Origin: Leptospiraceae bacterium
Lineage (GTDB): Bacteria > Spirochaetota > Leptospiria > Turneriellales > Turneriellaceae
Reading direction: 5' to 3'
Assembly: GCA_016788945.1 (NCBI GenBank)
Contig: JAEUSA010000436.1
Coordinates: 1-5,387 of the forward strand
DNA length: 5,387 nt
In this document: positions 1 to 5,387 of the stretch, piece by piece
How positions within the stretch are numbered: position 1 is the first letter of the stretch
Layout of the letters: each line of letters starts with the position of its first letter
Notes under the pieces: model-generated
The model's input: the letters and a program-made list of their open reading frames with translations, nothing else
Database searches by the model: none
What the model was told of the DNA's origin: nothing
Translations under genes and position numbers: made by a program

Positions 1-254
1 AAGAAATCGGCCAAGGCGAACAAATCACCTATGTCGACAACGCCGCGGTCAAAGCGGTCATGGAAGATTTTATTCGCCAAAAAATGGAATTATTCAAAAA
101 ACTCAACGCGATGAAAGAAGCACAGTACCGCATTCTCGAGCGTGAAAAAAACCGGCAGATCGAAGCGCTCGAAAAAGTACGCAACTCGGTGAAGTTCGAC
201 AGCACCTCTACCTTAGAGAAGCTGCGCCAGCAGAACCAACAACTGCAGAAATAA
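1..254 (+). CDS. C-terminal part of an unrecognised coiled-coil protein (5' end outside window)
   Basis: The reading frame is open from base 3 to the TAA at 252-254, giving at least 83 codons. The ATG at 60 is internal to this frame and need not be the start, because the frame continues upstream without a stop to the window edge. About 19 residues precede that Met (they include GEQITYVDN). The remaining part is highly charged and rich in Lys, Glu, Gln and Arg. It has heptad-like spacing of Met, Leu and Ile and almost no Gly or Pro, so it should be a long helix or coiled coil ending in a Gln-rich tail. I do not recognise a family and see no catalytic motif or membrane segment. The stop lies one base before the next ATG, so it is the upstream member of a transcription unit with the M16-like gene. 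It does not resemble the C-terminus of an M16 peptidase. That it is a real gene rests on the open frame, the amino-acid composition and the tight spacing. Confidence 0.7.
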   Translation, partial: EIGQGEQITYVDNAAVKAVMEDFIRQKMELFKKLNAMKEAQYRILEREKNRQIEALEKVRNSVKFDSTSTLEKLRQQNQQLQK

Positions 255-255
255 C

Positions 256-1710
256 ATGCATGTAAAAAGATACATTACCGCCGCTGCGGTATGCGTCGCA
301 TTGGCGCCGGCTTTTGCGAAGGGAAAATCCGCCCCCAAAGCAGTCACCGACGCTCAAGAAAGATCGTGGTATCATTATATTCGCGATGAAATGCCGAAGC
401 CGAAAATACCGCAGGTTAAGCAGTTCCGATTGTCGAACGGCATACCTGTCTATTACCTGAACGCCGAGCAGGTACCGCTGGTGCATATGCAGATTTTTGT
501 CGAAGGTGGCAGCTTCGAAGTGCCTGATGAAAAACTGGGCCTGCATGGCTTGTGGGGTGAAACGCTGGTTTTTTCGGGTTCAGAAAAACTCGATCGCGAC
601 AAACTTTCGCAATACCTGGAAAATCGTGCATCGACGTTCAGTTTTGCCGGCGGGGCAGAACGTTCTGCGTTTAATCTGAATTCCATGTCGCATTATTTTG
701 CGCGCGACGTGCGCGAAATGTTTGCTGTACTTTCGGCGCCGCGTTTAGCTTCAGACGATTTTGAATTATTGCGCAAACGCGTCTTACAGGAATTCGAACG
801 GCGCGACGAAAACCCGGGCAAGTGGGCGGCGCTGGGCATGACAAAATTATTCTGGGGCGACACGCTGCGCGGACGCTACGCCACCGCGCGCACAGTAAAG
901 AATGTCGGCCGTGACGATCTCGCTGCTTGGCAGAAGAAAATCTGGCGCGGTGAAAGACTCAGCCTCGCCGTAACGGGTGCAATCGCTGAACAGAATCTCA
1001 AAAGCTTGCTCGAAGAGACATTCGGGAAAATGGCGTACGATCAGGGCGCACGGCCCAATCTCGATGTCATGCACGTGACCCCGACAGCGAAAGCCAACAC
1101 CCTCAGCCTGTTACCCAAAGACATTCCGCAGACAACTGTGGTCTATAAAGCTCCGGGCATGAAACATACGCATGCCGACTATTATGCGCTGCGCGTCTTC
1201 GACTTTCTGCTCGGCGGCGATTCATTCAACTCATACCTGACGCAGAAAATTCGTACTGAAAAAGGCTGGGCGTACAGCGCTTATTCGACGTTCGACACAG
1301 ACGATTTTACAGGTACGGTCATGCTGTTTACGCAGACGGCCAATATGAACCTGCCCGATGTGATTGCCGCGATCGATGATATTCTGGCGAAACCCGAGGC
1401 GTTTGTCAACAGCGGCAAAATCGAACAGGCGAAATTGTCGCTCAAGAATAAATTCGTGTTTCTGTTTGAGAATCCGGTGCAATACATGAAGTTGTTTCTG
1501 CAACTCAAATGGGATGGCCTAAGCGAATCGTATCTGCCTGACTATGTGCAGCATCTCTCGAAAGTCAGTGAAGCAGACGTCTTGCGCGTTGCAAAAACCT
1601 ACTACCGCCCCGAAAATTTTACTCTGCTGTTGTGTGGCCCGGGTGATATCTATAAGAAAAAATCTGCTCTGCGGCCCGACAAGGCAAGTGTACTGCAGCT
1701 GGAAAAATAA
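256..1710 (+). CDS. Exported M16-family peptidase homologue, apparently non-catalytic
   Basis: The product is 484 residues. Residues 1-21 form a signal peptide (basic MHVKR, hydrophobic core, likely cleavage after AFA), so the protein acts outside the cytoplasm. Residues about 52-250 match an M16 N-terminal domain, with the strand and turn LSNGIPVYYLN followed by the zinc-site helix. The family motif HxxEH reads LWGET at 99-103: Glu102 remains, but the two His positions are Leu99 and Thr103. The distal ligand Glu appears to survive as Glu179. Residues about 270-470 match the M16 C-terminal domain, with LLGGDSFNSYL and then Arg333 and Tyr340 in IRTEKGWAYS, the conserved substrate-binding Arg/Tyr pair. 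In the M16B family such proteins pair with a zinc-bearing partner, as MPP alpha does with MPP beta. The length is normal for the subfamily. The start is one base after the preceding stop and gives an intact signal peptide, with no strong Shine-Dalgarno. A chaperone or scaffold role is equally possible. The catalytic partner is not visible here. Confidence 0.9.
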   Translation: MHVKRYITAAAVCVALAPAFAKGKSAPKAVTDAQERSWYHYIRDEMPKPKIPQVKQFRLSNGIPVYYLNAEQVPLVHMQIFVEGGSFEVPDEKLGLHGLWGETLVFSGSEKLDRDKLSQYLENRASTFSFAGGAERSAFNLNSMSHYFARDVREMFAVLSAPRLASDDFELLRKRVLQEFERRDENPGKWAALGMTKLFWGDTLRGRYATARTVKNVGRDDLAAWQKKIWRGERLSLAVTGAIAEQNLKSLLEETFGKMAYDQGARPNLDVMHVTPTAKANTLSLLPKDIPQTTVVYKAPGMKHTHADYYALRVFDFLLGGDSFNSYLTQKIRTEKGWAYSAYSTFDTDDFTGTVMLFTQTANMNLPDVIAAIDDILAKPEAFVNSGKIEQAKLSLKNKFVFLFENPVQYMKLFLQLKWDGLSESYLPDYVQHLSKVSEADVLRVAKTYYRPENFTLLLCGPGDIYKKKSALRPDKASVLQLEK

Positions 1711-1712
1711 GC

Positions 1713-3149
1713 ATGAGAAGCGCTGTCAGAAACATCATCATCCTTTGTGCTCTGGCCACTTGGATTTTTGCCGACGATGTGCAGCTCGACACGAAAATAC
1801 CGCTGGGACTAGCGCACGACGGGCAGATATTGTGGATCGGAGACGCGCAGACACGGCAGTTGACGGGTTATGACGTTGCGCAGAAAAAGAAACTCGCGAC
1901 AAAGTCGTTATCCTACGACCTGCGCGACCTTGCCTACTGGGCGCCGAACTTGGTAACTGTCGCGCCAAACTACGTTTATGTTTTGAATCCGCTCAACGGT
2001 GATCTCGTCGACAAAATTCCACTGAAGGGCATCGCTGACCCCGTCGCGATTGCGCTCGATATGCACCAGGCTTATGTGTATAACCGCACGGACAAAAAAA
2101 TTTACCGCGTGCATCTTGTCGATCGCCTGCAGTTCGGATCATTCACCCCCGAGGTTACCGCGGATATACGCAGTATGACCTTCTACAAGGGTTTTCTTTG
2201 GGCAATCGCCAAAGACGGCAAAGCATATAAACTTTCGCCATCTGATGGCGCATTGATCAGTTTTTTGCCCTTACCTCAAGATTCATACGGCGTGACATTT
2301 GTCGATGGCGGTATGTACGTCGCGCGCCCGGGCCAGGTGCGTTCGATCGACTTCATCGAAACAGAGAACTATGTCGCCGCGGCGCGCCGTAACTTCACGA
2401 TTGCCGGCGAGCTTGACTTGTCGCTGCCCTGGAGCGAGCAAGACCGCGCGAAAGAATCAAAATTACAGCTGAAGTATGCAATTTTACCCGTCACGGCTCA
2501 CCAACGCGTTTCGGGCCTGCGCGCAGACCCCTTCACGCGTTTTGGTCGCTGGGAAGACGGCTCGCACGCCTCGGAGATCACGCTGGAACCAAAGAGCGCC
2601 GAACGCAAACGGACGCACAAACTGCAATTTCAGGCAACCCTTTTTAACCTGACGCATATCTTCAACGCCGCGCTCGTGAAACAATTCTTCAAGAACCCCG
2701 AGTTGCCTGATTCGGTGAGGCCGTTTCTCGACAATATAAAACTCACGCCCGCGGCACAGTCAACGATTGACACCTTCCGCAAAAACTGGCTATCACAGAA
2801 TGAAGGCAAGCATCCCATTTTTGCGGTTTCGGCTTCAAGGCGCGACGCGGCAATCGGCGACGACCTGCGATGTCCGGCGCTGCGCAGCCTCGGCATACCC
2901 TGCCGGCGCATGCAGTTCTTCGATCTCGACACAAAAAAAACCAAACTCTACCTTCAGGTGTTCATACAACCCTCTGGCTGGGTGACCATGACAGATAAGT
3001 ACGATGCAACAAAGCCTCGCGAATTTCCCGTGGCGAATAATGAACTCGAATTGTACTCGCCCGACGATGTTCGCTTAAGCCCAAATGTCGCAGGCAGCGA
3101 TATTGTGCAGTTCAAAAACGTCCAAATCATAACCAGCAGCACCGAATGA
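1713..3149 (+). CDS. Exported protein: beta-propeller-like N-terminal half plus degenerate transglutaminase-like C-terminal half
   Basis: The product is 478 residues. Residues 1-20 are a signal peptide with likely cleavage after IFA. Residues about 30-215 hold five loosely repeated units of 40-45 residues (starting near 32, 72, 111, 154 and 193), each a hydrophobic strand, an aromatic strand such as ILWIG, YVYVLN or LWAIA, and a turn, as in small beta-propellers. Residues about 226-315 (RNFTIAGELDLSLPW; LPVTAHQRV; a polar EDGS turn) resemble the beta-sandwich that precedes bacterial transglutaminase-like cores. Residues about 331-430 resemble that core: helix LTPAAQSTIDTF, then ALRSLGIPCRR (family LLRALGIPAR), then VFIQPSGWVTM (family VYLPGGGWVPF). 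The catalytic Cys expected about 15 residues before GIP is absent, and no His occurs after His367, so the catalytic His is also missing. The start follows the previous stop by two bases and GGAAAA lies upstream. Domain assignments are by motif recognition only. The propeller is moderately likely and the transglutaminase fold somewhat less so. No substrate can be named. Confidence 0.75.
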   Translation: MRSAVRNIIILCALATWIFADDVQLDTKIPLGLAHDGQILWIGDAQTRQLTGYDVAQKKKLATKSLSYDLRDLAYWAPNLVTVAPNYVYVLNPLNGDLVDKIPLKGIADPVAIALDMHQAYVYNRTDKKIYRVHLVDRLQFGSFTPEVTADIRSMTFYKGFLWAIAKDGKAYKLSPSDGALISFLPLPQDSYGVTFVDGGMYVARPGQVRSIDFIETENYVAAARRNFTIAGELDLSLPWSEQDRAKESKLQLKYAILPVTAHQRVSGLRADPFTRFGRWEDGSHASEITLEPKSAERKRTHKLQFQATLFNLTHIFNAALVKQFFKNPELPDSVRPFLDNIKLTPAAQSTIDTFRKNWLSQNEGKHPIFAVSASRRDAAIGDDLRCPALRSLGIPCRRMQFFDLDTKKTKLYLQVFIQPSGWVTMTDKYDATKPREFPVANNELELYSPDDVRLSPNVAGSDIVQFKNVQIITSSTE

Positions 3150-3151
3150 TA

Positions 3152-3175
3152 GCTATGCGCTCAGCGCGAGATAGC
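3152..3175. terminator. Imperfect stem-loop at the convergent gene junction, possible bidirectional terminator
   Basis: GCTAT (3152-3156) pairs with ATAGC (3171-3175), and GCGC (3157-3160) pairs with GCGC (3164-3167) around a TCA loop. A three-base GAG bulge lies on the right arm. The element overlaps the stop codon and last codons of the cyclase and begins three bases after the stop of the rightward gene. It is the only compact inverted repeat I found where both transcripts should end. Neither strand has a T-run after the stem, so it is not a classical intrinsic terminator, and the pairing could be chance in coding sequence. Confidence 0.25.
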
Positions 3176-4574
3176 CGAGGTCTCTGCGAAATGCGACGCG
3201 TTTACCGCGCGCGAGTTCGCCATAGATCGCGTGAAAACTGTCATTGGGTGCAAGCCCGCCCGACTCGCCGGCAAAACGGTTTTTCAAACCTTTGACAAAA
3301 TACATTGCGAGTTCTCCCTTGTTTTTTGCGCTTTGCGCTCCGCGATATTCGCAATCGAAAAAATACTTGATCTGTTCATAGGTTCTACTCGAAATGTTGA
3401 TTTCGCCCGCCCTGCCGGCAGACTCCATGCGCGATGCCGTGTTTACCGTGTCGCCCCAAACATCGTAGGCAAACTTACTTTCACCGATCACACCGGCAAC
3501 GAGGGGTCCTGTGTGTATGCCGATGCGGAGCTCCCAATAGGGCAGGTTTTGCGCGGCTTTGATTTCTTTCATCTGTTGCATGAAGGCTCTGATCTCGAGT
3601 GCGGCCAGCACGCAATCGATTGCATTTGTTTTGTTCGCCAAGGGGATTCCCCCTGCACACAAATACGAATCACCGATTGTCTTGAGTTTTTCGAGTTTAT
3701 AACGCTTGGCCACCTGATCGAAATAAGAGAAACATTTATCGAGTTCGTCAATGAGTTGCGCAGGTGAGAGCTGTTCGGCTATCTGTGTAAAGCCGATAAA
3801 ATCGGTGAACAATACCGTCGCCTCATCATACAGCTTCGGCGCAACACGCCCGTCTGCTTTGAGCTCCTGCGCAATGGCCTCGGGCAGCGTGTTTTTGAGC
3901 AACAGATCAGATTTCTCACGCTCTTGGGCGATAATGATACTTTTTTCCCAGCTGCGGCGGCGAATTGCGCTTATCAGGTACGACATCAGATATGCTGCGA
4001 CACCGGCAGACATCAGATTGAGCAGGTTATATTGGTAATATGCCGTGCTGAGCTCGACGCCGCGCAGAAGAATGATGCCAAAGAATGTCGCCAACGATGC
4101 GGTCAGAATGGCAAATACATGGCGGATTTCGAGCGGTACGAGCACAATGAGTACGAGTGCCAATGAATATCCCGACATATAAACGGGTTCGGCGTCGACA
4201 CGCCCGGTGATTACCGCAGTCGCAATATCGACATAAGCCATAATCGCCAAGCCACCGAAATAGCCTCGCTGCGGATTGCGGGAGAAGAAAAAATAAATCA
4301 AGGCCGCTGCACAGACTGCGGTTAATCCCACCCTGAGAGCTGGTAAAATAAGTGCGTCTGCATGTAGAACAACGTCGTTTTTTATAAACAACAACCACTG
4401 GAATGAACCCCAAAAGCCGATAGCCGGCAGAATTCTATTCATCTGCCGTTGTAGCTCTTCTCGGTATGTACGCGGATAATCAATTAATACTGCAGGTTCA
4501 TAGAGGCGGAACAGGCTTAGCAAATGCAGTGCACCTGCTTTGAGGCGAGAGGGTAGACGGGCGGCTTTTCTCAT
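3153..4574 (-). CDS. Six-helix membrane class III adenylyl cyclase
   Basis: It converts ATP to cyclic AMP and pyrophosphate at the inner membrane. Numbered from the Met at 4574, the product is 473 residues. An N-terminal cytoplasmic stretch (1-47) precedes six hydrophobic segments near 48-66, 73-97, 105-125, 132-150, 151-171 and 182-204, with no large external domain. A helix with LLLKNTLPEAIAQEL (about 224-238) is the usual coupling element of such cyclases. The catalytic domain (about 250-430) has metal-binding Asp258 (LFTDFIGFT) and Asp302 (TIGDSY). Adenine specificity comes from Lys298 (KLKTIGD) and Asp371 (YDVWGD), and transition-state residues are Asn378 and Arg382 (NTASRM). Every key residue is present, so a homodimer should be active. 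The frame runs upstream to an ATG at 4703, but that start would overlap pgsA and its extra 43 residues use AGA, AGG and ATA codons unlike the rest. I therefore prefer 4574. No clear ribosome site is seen. The membrane part is not a domain I can name. Confidence 0.93.
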   Translation of the reverse strand: MRKAARLPSRLKAGALHLLSLFRLYEPAVLIDYPRTYREELQRQMNRILPAIGFWGSFQWLLFIKNDVVLHADALILPALRVGLTAVCAAALIYFFFSRNPQRGYFGGLAIMAYVDIATAVITGRVDAEPVYMSGYSLALVLIVLVPLEIRHVFAILTASLATFFGIILLRGVELSTAYYQYNLLNLMSAGVAAYLMSYLISAIRRRSWEKSIIIAQEREKSDLLLKNTLPEAIAQELKADGRVAPKLYDEATVLFTDFIGFTQIAEQLSPAQLIDELDKCFSYFDQVAKRYKLEKLKTIGDSYLCAGGIPLANKTNAIDCVLAALEIRAFMQQMKEIKAAQNLPYWELRIGIHTGPLVAGVIGESKFAYDVWGDTVNTASRMESAGRAGEINISSRTYEQIKYFFDCEYRGAQSAKNKGELAMYFVKGLKNRFAGESGGLAPNDSFHAIYGELARGKRVAFRRDLGYLALSA

Positions 4575-4693
4575 GGATTTTAGTCGATCAGCATACAGCA
4601 CTATTACGCAAAAATGCCTGAGAACCCGTCTAAAACCTATAAGCCGTCCCGAAATTGTCTTGAGCGAGGGTCTCAAAAACGCATTTGAACCCG
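4575..4693. promoter_or_regulatory. Divergent intergenic region between cyclase and pgsA
   Basis: These 119 bases separate two divergent starts and must hold whatever promoters serve them, if the cyclase starts at 4574. On the minus strand TCAAGA and TATAGG occur with a 16-base spacer (about 4636-4663), a weak sigma-70-like pair upstream of the cyclase. On the plus strand TATAAG (4638-4643) is a possible -10 box for pgsA, but no matching -35 box is visible. I see no convincing operator palindrome or riboswitch and no strong Shine-Dalgarno before either start. The region is AT-richer than the flanking genes. If the cyclase used the 4703 start instead, there would be no intergenic region at all. 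Confidence 0.35.
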
Positions 4694-5387
4694 ATGCTGG
4701 CATGGCTCAACCTGCCCAATTTTCTCACGATCATGCGCATCGTGATGATACCTTTTTTTATGTATTTCCTTTTTTCGCAGCATCCGCGAGACCGCTTTTA
4801 TGCGCTGGCGATCTTTGCCATCGCGTCGATCACGGATTTTTTTGACGGTTACCTCGCACGCAAATGGCAGCAAGAATCACCGCTGGGGCGCTTTCTCGAC
4901 CCCCTTGCCGACAAGGCGCTCGTCATTGCCACGCTGGTCATCTTTATTTTGCTCGATCAGGCGATACCGCTGTGGATGGTTATTGTCATTATCTTACGGG
5001 ACATGCTTGTCACCCTCATGCGCTACCTCGCGATACGCAAAGGAACCGAAATTAGGACGACGCGCCTCGGGAAGGCGAAGACTCTATTTCAAATGTTTTC
5101 CATTGTGCTGATTTTGTTCATTCTTATTATCCGATCTTTTCATTTTGACATCGGTGCTGTTTACGCCGAGGGTCGTGCGTCAGGAAAAAAGAATTTCGAA
5201 ATTGCCACAACGATGCTTGTGAAAGCGGTGCAATCATTTCAGTCAACGGAAATTCCAAAAACAGAGCGCAATAAATATTTCGCCGAATCGACGCCCTACT
5301 TTCTGCTACTGCTGACCACCCTGATTACGGCTATATCTGGCTTGCGCTACCTCTATACTAACTGGCGTGTCTTGTTGCCACCCTATA
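4694..5387 (+). CDS. pgsA: Phosphatidylglycerophosphate synthase-like CDP-alcohol phosphatidyltransferase (3' end outside window)
   Basis: The enzyme family transfers a phosphatidyl group from CDP-diacylglycerol to an alcohol. The PgsA branch uses glycerol 3-phosphate, the committed step to phosphatidylglycerol and cardiolipin, in the inner membrane. At least 231 codons are in the window and no stop is reached. The start LNLPNFLTIMRI is typical of PgsA. The CDP-alcohol signature is perfect: Asp48, Asp51-Gly52, Ala55-Arg56, Gly65, Asp69 and Asp73. RLGKAKTLFQM (124-134) matches the PgsA region that E. coli has as IGKVKTTAQM. Hydrophobic segments lie near 10-28, 36-50, 74-88, 92-108, 131-147 and 202-219. 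Usual bacterial PgsA is about 180-200 residues. This one is longer because about 48 polar residues (151-198) sit between the fifth and sixth helices. An in-frame TGA at 4661-4663 limits upstream extension, and ATG 4694 fits the family best, with TTG at 4685 as an alternative. PgsA is favoured over other family members by the N-terminus and the GKxKT segment. Confidence 0.9.
   Translation, partial: MLAWLNLPNFLTIMRIVMIPFFMYFLFSQHPRDRFYALAIFAIASITDFFDGYLARKWQQESPLGRFLDPLADKALVIATLVIFILLDQAIPLWMVIVIILRDMLVTLMRYLAIRKGTEIRTTRLGKAKTLFQMFSIVLILFILIIRSFHFDIGAVYAEGRASGKKNFEIATTMLVKAVQSFQSTEIPKTERNKYFAESTPYFLLLLTTLITAISGLRYLYTNWRVLLPPY

Noticed and set aside
256..340. Possible lipoprotein signal (Cys at residue 13 of the M16-like protein and residue 12 of the next protein)
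   Set aside because: Neither Cys is preceded by a small residue at -1 (Val and Leu respectively), and both proteins have better signal peptidase I sites (AFA and IFA).
208..546. 112-codon open frame on the minus strand
   Set aside because: It is antisense to the signal peptide and N-terminal domain of the M16-like gene and crosses a tight operon junction.
2370..2388. GC-rich overlapping palindromes (CGCCGCGGCG and GGCGCGCC)
   Set aside because: They lie inside coding sequence for an Ala/Arg-rich stretch and are explained by codon choice; no second copy is nearby.
2933..2940. Run of eight A bases inside the transglutaminase-like gene, possible slippage or phase-variation site
   Set aside because: The run encodes Lys codons in frame, the frame continues normally to the end with family-like motifs, and a single run of eight A in one gene is weak evidence for phase variation.
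3231..3767. 178-codon open frame on the plus strand
   Set aside because: It lies entirely antisense to the catalytic domain of the cyclase, whose motifs are unmistakable, and its translation shows no recognisable family or start context.
4027..4413. 128-codon open frame on the minus strand in another frame
   Set aside because: It lies within the membrane part of the cyclase in an alternative frame, and its composition (many Arg, Cys and Ser) is typical of a shadow frame.
4651..4693. TTGAGC with ATTTGA as a promoter for pgsA
   Set aside because: The spacing is 17 bases, but the -10-like box is poor and ends only about five bases before the ATG, leaving no usual leader.
4800..5111. 103-codon open frame on the plus strand
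   Set aside because: It is an out-of-frame shadow inside pgsA, whose perfect CDP-alcohol signature fixes the true frame.

Overview
The window holds five genes. Three lie in a tight rightward row (1-3149), one points leftward (3153-4574), and one points rightward and leaves the right edge (4694-5387). Base composition is fairly even and slightly GC-rich by eye, with dense coding and no introns, so this is bacterial chromosome. Two exported proteins with ordinary signal peptides fit a diderm bacterium. The pairing of a six-helix membrane domain with a class III adenylyl cyclase is common in Leptospirales spirochaetes, and a Turneriella- or Leptonema-like organism would fit. That placement is an inference from gene style only. 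I saw no rRNA, tRNA, CRISPR array, insertion sequence or transfer boundary.

Region 1-3149: the 3' end of an unrecognised coiled-coil protein, then an exported M16-family (pitrilysin/processing-peptidase-like) protein, then an exported protein with a beta-propeller-like N-terminal half and a transglutaminase-like C-terminal half. The gaps are 1 and 2 bases, so the three are almost certainly co-transcribed and probably translationally coupled. The M16 protein has lost both zinc-binding histidines of HxxEH but keeps the Arg/Tyr pair of the C-terminal domain, which is the pattern of non-catalytic M16 subunits. The transglutaminase-like half has neither the catalytic Cys nor the catalytic His at the expected places. 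The row therefore seems to encode two consecutive extracytoplasmic proteins built on hydrolase or acyltransferase folds that have lost their active sites. This is the most interesting feature of the window.

Region 3150-4574: a leftward class III adenylyl cyclase converges on the row with only three bases between stop codons. It has six predicted membrane helices, a short cyclase-coupling helix, and a catalytic domain in which all metal, adenine-specifying and transition-state residues are present. An imperfect stem-loop straddles the stop of the cyclase.

Region 4575-5387: a 119-base divergent intergenic stretch separates the cyclase from a phosphatidylglycerophosphate synthase-like gene (pgsA). 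The latter has a perfect CDP-alcohol phosphatidyltransferase signature and an unusually long loop before its last membrane helix. Its 3' end is outside the window. Nothing in the sequence ties the cyclase or pgsA functionally to the three-gene row.
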